A DNA stretch of 64,000 nucleotides from Gordonibacter sp. Marseille-P4307. GTDB lineage: Bacteria; Actinomycetota; Coriobacteriia; Coriobacteriales; Eggerthellaceae. The notes beneath the pieces are model-generated. The model worked only from the letters and a program-made list of their open reading frames with translations. It made no database searches and was not told the DNA's origin. The translations under genes were made by a program, and so were the position numbers. Positions 1-9,300 of this stretch are shown here, in pieces (positions within the stretch are counted from its first letter, which is position 1; each line of letters begins with the position of its first letter). The stretch covers positions 884,642-948,641 of the forward strand of contig NZ_UWPD01000001.1 in NCBI RefSeq assembly GCF_900604965.1, read 5' to 3'.

Positions 1-1221
1 CAGTGCCGTGCGCATCTTGGCGATGGCTTCGGTGCGGCTGCGCCCGCGTACGATGACCTTGGCGATCATTGAATCGTAGTAGGGAGAGATCTCGAATCCG
101 TCGTAGGCGGCGGTATCGACGCGCACGCCGTTGCCTCCGGGCAGGTGCATCTGCGAGATCACGCCGGGGCTGGGCAGAAATCCCTTTTCGGGAATCTCGG
201 CGTTGATGCGGCACTCGATGCCGTGGCCGTCGAGGTGGATGTCGTCTTGGGTAAACGACAGCTCTTCGCCCGCCGCGATGCACAGCATCTCGCGCACGAT
301 GTCTCGGTGGGTGACGAATTCGGTGACGGAGTGCTCTACCTGCACGCGCGTGTTCATCTCCATGAAGTAGTAGTTGCGGTCCTTGTCCATCAAAAACTCG
401 ATGGTGCCCGCAGACGTGTAGCCCACAGCGCGTGCGGCCTTCACGGCGTCTTCCATCATGCGTTGGCGGGTTTCATCATCGAGGAAGGGCGAGGGGGATT
501 CCTCGATCATCTTCTGGTGGTTGCGCTGCACCGAGCAATCACGTTCTCCCATGGCCACGATATGGCCGTGATTGTCGGCGATAACCTGAACCTCCACGTG
601 GCGCGGGTCGATAACGGCTCGCTCGAGGTACATGGTGTTGTCGCCGAACGCGTTGATGCTCTCGCGCTGCGCGATGTTGAACTGCTCGATGAAGTCTTCG
701 GGACTCTCTGAGATACGCATGCCCTTGCCGCCGCCGCCCGACGACGCCTTGATCATAATGGGCCATCCCACGTCGGCAGCGGCCGCTTTCGCGTGCTCTG
801 CATCGTGGAACGACTCGCGGCAGCCGGGTACGACGGGCACGCCGGCGTCCATCATGGTGCGACGGGCCTGGCTTTTGTTGCCCATGCGGTCGATTACCGA
901 CGCGCGCGGTCCGACGAAGACGATGTCGTTGTCGGCGCACATCTTCGCGAAGGTGGCGTTTTCGGACAGAAAGCCGTAACCGGGGTGGATGGCGTCGGCG
1001 CCGCACCCGAGGGCCGCGGTGATGATGGCCGTGGTGTTCAGGTACGAGTCACGGGCTTGGGCAGGTCCGATGCATACCGATTCGTCGGCCAGGTACACAT
1101 GGAGCGCCTGGCGGTCGGCGGTCGAGTACACCGCGACCGTCTTGATGCCCATCGCCCTGCAGGCGCGGATGATGCGGACGGCGATTTCTCCGCGGTTGGC
1201 GATAAGAACCTTGTTGAGCAT
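1..1221 (-). CDS. accC: Biotin carboxylase (acetyl-CoA carboxylase AccC), 3' end outside window
   Basis: ATP-dependent carboxylation of biotin on the carrier protein, first half-reaction of a biotin carboxylase system. The readable 407 codons start MLNKVLIANRGEIAVRIIRA, the classic N-terminus of the family. The ATP-grasp glycine-rich loop SSGGGGKGM lies near residue 160 and EMNTRVQVEH near residue 290. The family is about 450 residues, so only roughly 40-50 C-terminal residues are missing beyond base 1. The ATG is 9 bases after the accB stop, so the two are cotranscribed. The position behind pxpB-pxpC-accB suggests a role tied to 5-oxoproline metabolism or a lineage-specific carboxylase rather than certain fatty-acid synthesis; no carboxyltransferase is visible here. 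Certain at family level. Confidence 0.95.
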   Translation of the reverse strand, partial: MLNKVLIANRGEIAVRIIRACRAMGIKTVAVYSTADRQALHVYLADESVCIGPAQARDSYLNTTAIITAALGCGADAIHPGYGFLSENATFAKMCADNDIVFVGPRASVIDRMGNKSQARRTMMDAGVPVVPGCRESFHDAEHAKAAAADVGWPIMIKASSGGGGKGMRISESPEDFIEQFNIAQRESINAFGDNTMYLERAVIDPRHVEVQVIADNHGHIVAMGERDCSVQRNHQKMIEESPSPFLDDETRQRMMEDAVKAARAVGYTSAGTIEFLMDKDRNYYFMEMNTRVQVEHSVTEFVTHRDIVREMLCIAAGEELSFTQDDIHLDGHGIECRINAEIPEKGFLPSPGVISQMHLPGGNGVRVDTAAYDGFEISPYYDSMIAKVIVRGRSRTEAIAKMRTAL

Positions 1222-1230
1222 GGCGGATCC

Positions 1231-1716
1231 CTACGCCGAGGCTTCGGTGACGATGCGGAACAGGGGCTGGTCGTATTCTACCTGGGTTCCGTTTCCGGCC
1301 AGGATCTCGGTGACGATGCCCGGTGCGGGAGCCGTGATCTCGTTCATCATCTTCATGGCTTCGACGATGGCGAGGGTCTGCCCGGTAAGCACCTCCTGGC
1401 CCACCTTCACGAAGGGCTCTTCATCGGGGGAGGGGCCGGTGTAGAACGTTCCCACCATGGGGCTGCGCACAAGCGCGCTGGAGTCTTCGGCGCCGGCCAC
1501 GGGCGCGCTTGCGGCGCCGGTGGTGACGTGCGAATCGTCATGGCTGGCGATAAGCTCCTTCACGCGGTCGGCCATCAGCGGCAGGGCCATGGCGCTTGCA
1601 ATGGACGGGGTTGCGCGCTCCAGCTCGATCTTGATGTCCCCGTCGTCGTAACGGACGGCGCTCAGGTTGGCTTCGTCCATGATCTCGATGAGATCTTTGA
1701 TGTTCTTGGTTTCCAT
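1231..1716 (-). CDS. accB: Biotin carboxyl carrier protein (AccB-type)
   Basis: 161-residue carrier that shuttles carboxybiotin. The C-terminal biotinyl domain holds the [10 protein letters not shown] motif, with the biotinylated lysine at about residue 122. The preceding Ala/Ser/Pro-rich segment (about residues 40-85) is the usual flexible linker. The start is fixed by an AAAGGAG Shine-Dalgarno that overlaps the pxpC stop (9-base gap). It is encoded between pxpC and accC, an arrangement known from other bacteria where pxp genes sit beside accB/accC. Lipoylated or biotinylated state depends on a ligase; a birA gene is present at 33814-34575. Confidence 0.95.
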   Translation of the reverse strand: METKNIKDLIEIMDEANLSAVRYDDGDIKIELERATPSIASAMALPLMADRVKELIASHDDSHVTTGAASAPVAGAEDSSALVRSPMVGTFYTGPSPDEEPFVKVGQEVLTGQTLAIVEAMKMMNEITAPAPGIVTEILAGNGTQVEYDQPLFRIVTEASA

Positions 1717-1725
1717 GACGCTCCT

Positions 1726-2829
1726 TTACGACTGGCGCTTCTCGCGGTGATGGGCGGTCTGTTCGGTTTCGATCCAAAGCGCTTGGCCGCCCGAGGCCAG
1801 CGCCTGCGCTTCGAGGATGGGTGTGAGCCTCCGCGCGGTCTTGCGCGGGGAGATGCCCCCGTAACTTGGTCGTCTGACCATTTTAGCAAGAGCTTTGAAG
1901 TGCAGCGTTTCTCTGCGGTAAAGCTCTTGGGCTTCCTGCACGCTTACGGAGTCGAATCTAACGGTGCGCCCGGGCGGGCTTTGCACCAGCTTGGGAATAT
2001 CGACGCTGGCGACCGTCCCTATTTTCGCATAACCGCCCGTGGTTTGCCGATCGGCCAGCATGATGATGGGACGGCCGTGATTCGGAACCTGGATCGCGCC
2101 CAGCGCAATGCCGTCCGAGACGATGTCCGATCCGCCGATGGTTTCGATAACGGGCCCGTCGAGACGAAAGCCCATGCGGTCGCATTGGGAGGAAACCCGA
2201 TAGGGGCTGCTGTAAAAGGTGTCGATTCCGGCTTGGGTGAACAGGTCGTGCTGGGGGCCGGGGACAACGCGCAGCCTCACCTCTTCGCTGTCGAATTCGT
2301 AATAGGCCGCCTCGCCCTCTAGCGTGTGCGAGGCCAGGTTCGGGATGAATTCGGTGGAGCGCGTTTCGAACGACAGGTAATCACCCGTGGTGAGCGCGCG
2401 TCCCTTCCATCCCCCGATTCCGCATTTGAGGTTGGTGGAGGCCGATCCCATGACGCGTTCTACCTTCGGGCCGCCTCCCGCAAGCGCAAGATAGCCGTAC
2501 ACGCCCGTGCGCGGCGCGCTGAACGAGAGCACCGATCCGCGCTTGACGGGAAGCGCGGTGTAGGCGGGCAGAGGCACGCCGTCGAGGGTGGGGCGGAAAT
2601 CTCCGCCGGTTACGGCGACGAACGTGGCCGTGGTGAACCTCAGCGTGGGACCGGCCAGGCAGAATTCCAGCACCGGTGCGTTCGGATCGTTGTCCACCAG
2701 CAGATTCGCAATGATGGCCGCGCGTTTATCCATGCATCCCGAGGGGGAGAACCCGCTGCCCAGAAACCCGGTGCGTCCGAGATCCTGGATGGTGGTGCAT
2801 ACGCCCGGTTTGTTGGCGGTCATGCCCAT
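1726..2829 (-). CDS. pxpC: 5-oxoprolinase subunit C (KipA / biotin-dependent carboxyltransferase-like family)
   Basis: 367 residues, matching the usual size of the PxpC/KipA (YbgK) family. The N-terminal block contains TTIQDLGRTGFLGSGFSPSG and later GGDFRPTLDG, both characteristic, and the C-terminal part has DRQTTGGYAKIGTV. Together with PxpB and PxpA it hydrolyses 5-oxoproline to glutamate with ATP; in Bacillus the pair was first described as the KipI/KipA kinase-inhibitor system. The start ATG overlaps the pxpB stop as TGATG, so translation is probably coupled; a second in-frame ATG lies two codons downstream. pxpA is not in the window and could lie beyond base 1. Confidence 0.9.
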   Translation of the reverse strand: MGMTANKPGVCTTIQDLGRTGFLGSGFSPSGCMDKRAAIIANLLVDNDPNAPVLEFCLAGPTLRFTTATFVAVTGGDFRPTLDGVPLPAYTALPVKRGSVLSFSAPRTGVYGYLALAGGGPKVERVMGSASTNLKCGIGGWKGRALTTGDYLSFETRSTEFIPNLASHTLEGEAAYYEFDSEEVRLRVVPGPQHDLFTQAGIDTFYSSPYRVSSQCDRMGFRLDGPVIETIGGSDIVSDGIALGAIQVPNHGRPIIMLADRQTTGGYAKIGTVASVDIPKLVQSPPGRTVRFDSVSVQEAQELYRRETLHFKALAKMVRRPSYGGISPRKTARRLTPILEAQALASGGQALWIETEQTAHHREKRQS

Positions 2830-3557
2830 CAGTTTTCCTCCATCGTGATCTCGCAGCAGTAGGTTCCGTTGTCAACTTGGGATTGTATAGCCCGGTAGCG
2901 TTCTTCGGTGATGGGAGCGAAGCGGATGTAGTCGCCGGCTGCGTACAGGATGGGCTGCGCGCGGGCGGGGTCGTACGGCATGACGGGCGTGCGGCCGATG
3001 AGCTGCCAGCCTCCGGGCGAGGCCAGCGGGTAGATGCCGGTTTGCGCGCCTCCGATGCCCACCGACCCGGCGGGGATGACGGTGCGCGGCGAGGCGAGGC
3101 GGGGGGTGTGAAGGCGCTTGTCGAGACCGCCCAGGTAAGCGAATCCGGGAAGGAATCCCAGCATGTCGATAAGGTAGTCGCGCCCGCTGTGGATCTCGAT
3201 CACCTCGCGAGGGGAAAGCCCTGCATGCCGAGCCACCGTTTGCAGGTCGGGGCCGTAGTCGCCGCCGTAGCACACGGGTATGGTCACGATGCGGTGAAGG
3301 CTGTCGATCGATCCGGTGATGGTGCGCAGCTTGCCGGTGACGCGGGCGCACAGGCTGTCGTAACCGATGATGTTGGGGTCGTAGCACACCATGAGCGAGC
3401 AGAAGGCGGGCACCAGCTCGGTGACGCCCGGGATGCGGTCTTCGGAAAGCGTTTGGGCGGCAGCGCGCACCAGGCGGCTGGTTTCCGCCGAGATGGTGCG
3501 TGCGAACTCGAGGTTGATGGCCGAGTCGCCCGCCGTTGAGATTGAGAATGAGGCCAT
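2829..3557 (-). CDS. pxpB: 5-oxoprolinase subunit B (KipI family)
   Basis: 242 residues, typical for PxpB/KipI (YbgJ). Recognisable segments are GDSAINLEF near the N-terminus, HRIVTIPVCYGGDYGPDL in the middle and DMLGFLPGFAYLGGLD followed by PAGSVGIGGAQTGIYPLASP, the most conserved stretch of the family. It is the first gene of a minus-strand operon pxpB-pxpC-accB-accC with overlaps or gaps below 10 bases. Its promoter should lie in the 146-base divergent interval shared with the TSUP permease gene; no clear -35/-10 pair was identified there. Confidence 0.92.
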   Translation of the reverse strand: MASFSISTAGDSAINLEFARTISAETSRLVRAAAQTLSEDRIPGVTELVPAFCSLMVCYDPNIIGYDSLCARVTGKLRTITGSIDSLHRIVTIPVCYGGDYGPDLQTVARHAGLSPREVIEIHSGRDYLIDMLGFLPGFAYLGGLDKRLHTPRLASPRTVIPAGSVGIGGAQTGIYPLASPGGWQLIGRTPVMPYDPARAQPILYAAGDYIRFAPITEERYRAIQSQVDNGTYCCEITMEEN

Positions 3558-3703
3558 ATCCCGCCTTTGTTTCGAGAATTCGGAAATCGCCCGGCCGTTC
3601 GGCGGGCGATTTCAAGGTCAGTCTATGATTTTACTGGCGAACGGGGTTAAATGGTGTTTCCGTTCTCAAAAATATTGCCGAAGAGAGGGAAATAACGGCG
3701 GAA

Positions 3704-4417
3704 ATGAGCGAAGCGATATTCTGCATAGCGTTTTTCGTAGCGTACACCGTTCAGGGTATTACCGGGTTCGCGGGCAATATGTTTGCGATGCCCGTGGGGA
3801 TCCATACCCTGGGCATGGGGGAGTCTATCGCCGTTCTGAACGCTATGGGGGTCATGGCCTGCGGGTTGCTGTCCCTGTTGAACTTCAAGTCGATCGATTG
3901 GCACGAGCTGGGGCGGATCATCGGCGTGATGCTTCCCTTCATGCTGGTGGGCATATGGGTTGACAACGTCGTTTCCCTTGGCGCGCTGCTTCGCGTGTAC
4001 GGCCTGATCATTATGGGCGTAGGTTTGTACAACCTGGTGTCGAAGCGCCAAAGGTTCCTGCCTTCGTGGGCCCAGTGGGTGGTTTTGGCGGCGGCCGGTC
4101 TCATTCAGGGAATGTTTATCTCGGGCGGAGCCTTGCTGGTTATTTACGCGGTGCAGAAGATCCAGGATAAGCACCGGTTTCGCGCGACGTTGTCGATGGT
4201 GTGGACTGTTTTGAACCTCCTGTATGCGGGAATCGCGTTTCAGGGGGGAGCGTTCACGCCCGTGGTGGTGAATGTGGTGTTGGCCTGCATTCCCCTTGCG
4301 GCCCTTGCGACGGTTTTGGGGAATTGGGTAGGTAAGCGCATCAGCAAGGAGCATTTCCTGAAGATCGCGTATGCGGTGCTGGCGCTGATCGGCGCGCTGT
4401 TGCTGTTTTCGGCGTAG
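3704..4417 (+). CDS. TSUP (TauE/SafE) family membrane permease
   Basis: 237-residue polytopic membrane protein of the sulfite/organosulfonate exporter superfamily. It has about 7-8 hydrophobic segments, and a TauE/SafE-like N-terminus: FFVAYTVQGITGFAGNMFAMP (residues about 8-28), where the QGITGFAGN core is the family hallmark. The second half repeats the pattern with AGLIQGMFISGGALLVIYAV. Substrate is unknown; members move sulfite, sulfoacetate, taurine-derived anions or other small organic anions. It is divergent from the pxp operon, so an organic-acid link is possible but not shown. The ATG is preceded by weak GGCGGAA, with AGAGAGGG further upstream. Confidence 0.85.
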   Translation: MSEAIFCIAFFVAYTVQGITGFAGNMFAMPVGIHTLGMGESIAVLNAMGVMACGLLSLLNFKSIDWHELGRIIGVMLPFMLVGIWVDNVVSLGALLRVYGLIIMGVGLYNLVSKRQRFLPSWAQWVVLAAAGLIQGMFISGGALLVIYAVQKIQDKHRFRATLSMVWTVLNLLYAGIAFQGGAFTPVVVNVVLACIPLAALATVLGNWVGKRISKEHFLKIAYAVLALIGALLLFSA

Positions 4418-4597
4418 GGGCTGTCTGTGTCGGGGTCCTGAACCTACGTTATAGGTACCGAGGGCGAAGGCCGGCGTTTGCATAAGCGCTATGGCCATCA
4501 TCATGGTTGTCAGTAAGCTATTGAGTTACAATTACCCTAGATCGCAAGCGGCAATGCGCTTCCGACCTTATCTGCTACATCCGACTGAGGAGGAAAA

Positions 4598-5050
4598 ATG
4601 GCTCAGTACGCTCGAATCTTCGCAGCATTGGACGGAGGGTCTACTCAGGAAGCCGTGGCGCGCCGTGCGGTTCAGATTGCCCACAACAGCGGCGCGGAAC
4701 TGCTGTTCGGGCACGTTATCGACTCGGTTCCCTATGAAGCAAACGGCATCGACTTCGCGGCTTTGTGCGAGGATGGGAAGAAGAACCTCGAACATGACCT
4801 GGCCTCCGTTTTGGCGGAGGCGCGAGACGATGCCAGCATCGCTTCGGTCGATCTGAAGGTGCATGCCGGACGCATTACCGATACCCTTGCCGAAAGCCTC
4901 ATCGAGCCTTTCGAGCCCGATCTGGTGATTTGCGGAGCCCGCGGTTTGTCGAACCTGAAGTACGCCTTCGTGGGCAGCGTTTCCACCTACCTTATTCGCA
5001 ATATTAAATGTGATGTCTTGGTTGTTAAACCCGAGCATTACGACGCATGA
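4598..5050 (+). CDS. Universal stress protein, UspA family
   Basis: 150-residue single Usp domain. The N-terminus YARIFAALDGGSTQEAVARR is the beta1/ATP-loop region, and the C-terminal nucleotide-binding signature GARGLSNLKYAFVGSVS fits G-x2-G-x9-G-S, so an ATP-binding subgroup member is likely. It ends CDVLVVKP, the usual last strand. Start ATG is preceded by GAGGAGGAAAA. It is monocistronic: a strong hairpin terminator follows at 5101-5146. Role is a cytoplasmic stress-protective protein; no specific stress can be inferred from the sequence. Confidence 0.9.
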   Translation: MAQYARIFAALDGGSTQEAVARRAVQIAHNSGAELLFGHVIDSVPYEANGIDFAALCEDGKKNLEHDLASVLAEARDDASIASVDLKVHAGRITDTLAESLIEPFEPDLVICGARGLSNLKYAFVGSVSTYLIRNIKCDVLVVKPEHYDA

Positions 5051-5100
5051 GGCGGTAAGCTGAATTAATCTGTAGGGCAGGTATCTGCCGAGCTGCTGCG

Positions 5101-5146
5101 CCCGCTGACAACTCCGGCCAAGCCGCGTGTTGTCGGCGGGCTTTTT
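5101..5146 (+). terminator. Rho-independent terminator after the usp gene
   Basis: 12-base stem CCCGCTGACAAC / GTTGTCGGCGGG (one mismatch), 16-base loop, then CTTTTTC. It lies between usp and the aminotransferase gene. Confidence 0.85.
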
Positions 5147-5168
5147 CGTACGACGAAGGAGCCTTTTC

Positions 5169-6350
5169 GTGATCAACCAAACGATGCTCGACCTCGGACG
5201 CGCCCCGTCGCCCATCCGCCAGCTGTTCAACTACGGCCTGGAACGCAAAAAGGCAGTGGGAGCCGACAAGGTGTTCGATTTCAGCATCGGCAACCCCAGC
5301 ATCCCCGCGCCCGAAGCGATTCGCGAACGCATGCGCGATCTGATCGAACAGGATCCGGCCGCTCTTCACGGGTACTCTCCCGCATCGGGGTTTCTCGCTA
5401 CGCGCGCAGCCGTGGCGCGCAATCTGCGCGCCCGATTCGGCATCGAGGCCGATCCTCGCCACGTATACATGACCACGGGAGCCATGGCGGGCGTGAAAAG
5501 CGTTATCTGCGCGGTGGCGCGTCCCGGTGAGGAGGTGATCGTCAACACGCCGTACTTTCCCGAGTACCGCATGCTTATCGAAACGGCGGGATGCGCCTGC
5601 ATCGAGGTGCCTACGCGCGTCGATGATTTCCAGCTTGATATCGAGGCGCTGGGAGAAGCCATCAACCCCAATACTGCGCTGATCATCGTCAACTCGCCGA
5701 ACAACCCGGTGGGAACGGTATACACGCAGGATTGCATCGAGCGCCTGGCCGCTTTGCTCGAGTCGCGTGAACGCGAATACGGCCACCCCATCTACCTTTT
5801 GAGCGACGAACCCTATCGCGAGCTGTGCTACGACAACGAGGCCCCGTTCACGGCAAGCTTCTACCGCGACACCATCGTGTGCTACTCGTGGGCGAAAAGC
5901 CTCTCGCTTCCCGGTGAGCGCATCGGCTACGTGTTCACGTCCAGCCGCATGGAACACGCCGACGATGTGGCCGATGCCGTTGCGGGCGCTCACCGATCGC
6001 TGGGCTACGTGTGCGCTCCGGTTATGTTCCAGAAGGTTATCGAGACCTGCATCGATCTGCCCGCGAATGTGGAGGCGTATCGGCGAAACCGAGATCTGCT
6101 CACCTCCGGCTTGGACGAGCTGGGGTACCGCTACGTCCCTTCCGATGGCGCGTTCTACCTCTGGGTGAAGGCGCTTGAGGAAGACGCCCAGGCGTTCAGC
6201 GATCGAGCCAAGCGGCACGATCTGCTTCTGGTGGCGTCCGACAGCTTCGGGTGCGGCGGCTGGGTGCGTGTGAGCTACTGCGTGTCCGAGGCCTCCATCA
6301 GGAACTCCATGAAAGCATGGAGGGCTCTGAAGGAAAGCTACGGCGCTTAA
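5169..6350 (+). CDS. PLP-dependent aminotransferase, class I/II
   Basis: 393-residue fold-type I aminotransferase. The start chosen is GTG at 5169, with AAGGAG seven bases upstream; the in-frame ATG at 5127 lies inside the preceding terminator and is rejected. Motifs: FSIGNPSIPAPEAI near the N-terminus, NSPNNPVGTVYT (the substrate and cofactor Asn/Pro loop), LSDEPYRELCYD and SWAKSLSLPGERIGYV, where K243 should form the PLP Schiff base. A C-terminal GCGGWVRVSYC carries the conserved substrate-carboxylate Arg. It resembles aspartate/aromatic-type transaminases, but substrate cannot be fixed. It converges with the ABC gene with only 6 bases between stops. Confidence 0.9.
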   Translation: MINQTMLDLGRAPSPIRQLFNYGLERKKAVGADKVFDFSIGNPSIPAPEAIRERMRDLIEQDPAALHGYSPASGFLATRAAVARNLRARFGIEADPRHVYMTTGAMAGVKSVICAVARPGEEVIVNTPYFPEYRMLIETAGCACIEVPTRVDDFQLDIEALGEAINPNTALIIVNSPNNPVGTVYTQDCIERLAALLESREREYGHPIYLLSDEPYRELCYDNEAPFTASFYRDTIVCYSWAKSLSLPGERIGYVFTSSRMEHADDVADAVAGAHRSLGYVCAPVMFQKVIETCIDLPANVEAYRRNRDLLTSGLDELGYRYVPSDGAFYLWVKALEEDAQAFSDRAKRHDLLLVASDSFGCGGWVRVSYCVSEASIRNSMKAWRALKESYGA

Positions 6351-6356
6351 AATCAC

Positions 6357-9300
6357 CTACTCGCTGCGCAGCGCCTCCACGGGGTCGGCCTTCGATGCTC
6401 GCGATGCGGGTATGAGGCCGGCGATGAACGTGAGCAGCACGCTGATGGCCGCCAGCACCGCGGCGGCCTGCCAGGGGAGGATCGCCACCTGGGCAACGTT
6501 GAACAGCGAGTTCACAACGGCGTTCACCGGAATGCAGGCAAGGGCGGTGACGCCGACTCCCATGATGCCCGCGATCAGGCCTTCGATGACCGTCTCGGCG
6601 TTGAAGATCTCGCTCACGTTGCGCTTGCTCGCGCCGATGGAGCGCAGGATGCCGATCTCCTTGCGCCGCTCGAGCACCGAGATGTACGTGATGACGCCGA
6701 TCATGATGGACGACACCACCAACGAGATGGACACGAACGCTATCAGCACGTAGCTGATCATGTCGATGATGGTCGTGACCGAACTCATCAGGGCCCCGAC
6801 CAGGTCGGTGTAGGTGACGACGCGGTCATCGTCCCCGGCGGCCTTCGCGTCGGCGTTGTAGGCGTCGAGGATGCCGACCACCTTCTCCTTGCTGTTGAAG
6901 TCTTTGGGATACAGGCTGATCTGCTCGGGTTTGGCGTAGTCGGCGTATCCCAACGTCTTCAGGTTGTCCTCGTAGCTGGTCTTCTTCGCCGTCATCATCG
7001 AGGTCAGAAGCCGGGTGAGTTCGTCTTGATCCATGTTGAACTGGAAAGCCTTGGCAAACGCTTCGGGGCTGATGTTCATCGCGCTGGAAAGCGACGAGCT
7101 GAGCTGCCCCATGTAGCTTCCCACCGCAGACGAGACCTGCGACGAGAGCGCGGTCATCATTTGGGAGATGTATCCCTGGAGGGCTTTCTGCAGCCCGGCA
7201 GAAAGCGACTGGGACATCGATCCGGCCAGCTGAGCGCCGATCTGAGACGAAATGGCGCTCGCGATGCGCTGCTGGACGGCCTTGCTCACGGCATCGACGT
7301 CCTGCGCGGACAGCTTCGCGCTCAGCTGGCGCTGCACTTCGTCCGACACCGCCTTCTGAACGGCCTCGTTGTTCGCGACGGTGGAGACAACCTGGTTGAT
7401 CTGGGTTTGGACGGACGGCTCGGCCAGGTAGTCGCCGATGGTCGCGGACGGGTGCGCGGAGAGGTATGCGGGGAAGCCCTGCATGATGCGCGAGGCGGTT
7501 TGGGCGATGTCGTTGGACGCGCTGGCCCCCAAAGCGCCGTTCGCCGCCTTGAGGATGGACGCGTAATCGAGCTGGGAGAGCGCTTCTCCCAGCTGGGGGA
7601 AGTTTGACGCAAGATCGCTCAGATCGACGCTGGCCAGGTCGATGTTTGATAGATCGGCGCCCGAAAGCTCCATTCCCGACCAGTCGATGCCCGACAGATC
7701 GAGGGAAAGATCGGACGAGGGCGCAGACGCCATGTCGAACCCGGAGAGCGCCGCGTTGTTGAACGACAGGTTGCTCAGCGCTGAGGGGTCGAAGCTGAAC
7801 GCCTGGGAAAGAGCCTGTTGATCGATGGTGAACAGCGACGACATGTCGAAATCGCCCTTTTCGTCGGCGGCTTCGTCGTCGAAGCCCTTCCCGGTGAACA
7901 CGTTGGTGTCGGGCTCTGCCATCTGCTGCTTCACGATATCGGACTGGGCGGCCTCGTCCACGAGGCGATCGCGCAGCGCGGGCGTGTAGTATAGCCGGCT
8001 GGGGAGCAGCGCGGTCCCGTTGGCGTCGGGGTCCGCCTGAACGATGCCGACGATGCGCAGGTCGTCAGAGTTTTCGACGAGCGATTTCATGTAGTCGGCG
8101 TCATCCGACTTGTCGACCCACGTGCCGTAGTCGTCGTTTCGCTCGTACAGCTTCGTGCGATCGACGGCTTTGAACGTGGGCGACATCAGCTCTGCGAACG
8201 AGAAGCCGCCGGAAGCCTGGTCGGTATCGACGTTTTCCCCTCTGCCGAACGCCTCGGCCATCTGGTCGAGCTTTTCCGGGTCCTTCAGCCCCATGCTGTA
8301 CAGCAAAAGGTCGCTGACCTGCTCGTTGCTGTTAACCACCAGGACCAGCTCGTCGTAAGAGGAAGGCCAGCGCCCCGCCAGCACGTTGTAGTTCTTCTCG
8401 TACAGGTTGGGGTTGCTGGGAAGCTGGGCGAATGCATCGTACGAGGTCATGCTGCTGGAAAGGAGACCTCCCATCGAGGCTCCGGGCGACGAGGGGTCGT
8501 ATCCCGACAGCTTCGTCATGGTGGTGTCCGGGTTGACCTGACGGGCGCCCGATTCGGTGTCGCTGCTGAACACGAGGGGCTTGATCCCGTAGTCGCACTC
8601 GATGAGGTTCACGTACTCGTTGACGTTGCCGCCGTTTCCGTCAAGAAACGTCTTCAGTGATGCGAGGTCGTTGGTGTTCACGCTTGAGAACATGCGGTTG
8701 AGGGCCCCGAGCTCTTTCACGTCCCCGCCATCGGATGAGCTTGCGTCCTCGTCGGCGGATCCCGTCGCCGCAGCGGACGGGGAGGCGCTGCTTCCCGTCA
8801 AAGAAACAGGGGAGGAATAGCCTTCGTCGTCGGTTCCGCTGCCCGCTCCCAGCATCGCGCTGAGGTCCATGCCGGTTTTCGCGATCGTCAGCGGGTATTC
8901 GGACAGGGTCTGCTCTTCGACGTCGGCGATGTAGTTGTTCACGCCGTTTGCCAACGAGAGGATGGCCGCGATGCCGATGATCCCGATGGATCCGGCGAAC
9001 GCGGTCATGATGGTGCGCCCCTTCTTGGTCATGAGGTTGTTGAACGAAAGCGACAGCGCGGTGAGAAACGACATCGAGGTCTTGACGGCCTTCTTGCCAT
9101 GGGCCGCCGCGATTTCGCTCTCGGTGGGACGATAGGGCATGCTGTCGCTGCGAATCGTTCCGTCGGCGAGGTTGACGATGCGCGTGGCGTATTGTTCGGC
9201 CAGTTCGGGGTTATGCGTGACCATGACCACCAGGCGGTCGCGGGCGATCTCGGTGAGGAGGTCCATGATCTGCACGCTTGTTTTCGAGTCGAGCGCGCCG

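Noticed and set aside
793..2322. 509-codon open frame on the plus strand opposite accC/accB/pxpC
   Set aside because: Antisense shadow of well-supported minus-strand genes; no SD and no family pattern. Long antisense frames are normal at this GC content.
4507..4532. TTGTCA and TACAAT as promoter of the usp gene
   Set aside because: Spacing is only 14 bases, too short for a normal sigma70 promoter.
5127..5168. ATG 5127 as start of the aminotransferase
   Set aside because: It lies within the terminator hairpin of the preceding gene; GTG 5169 has a well-spaced SD.
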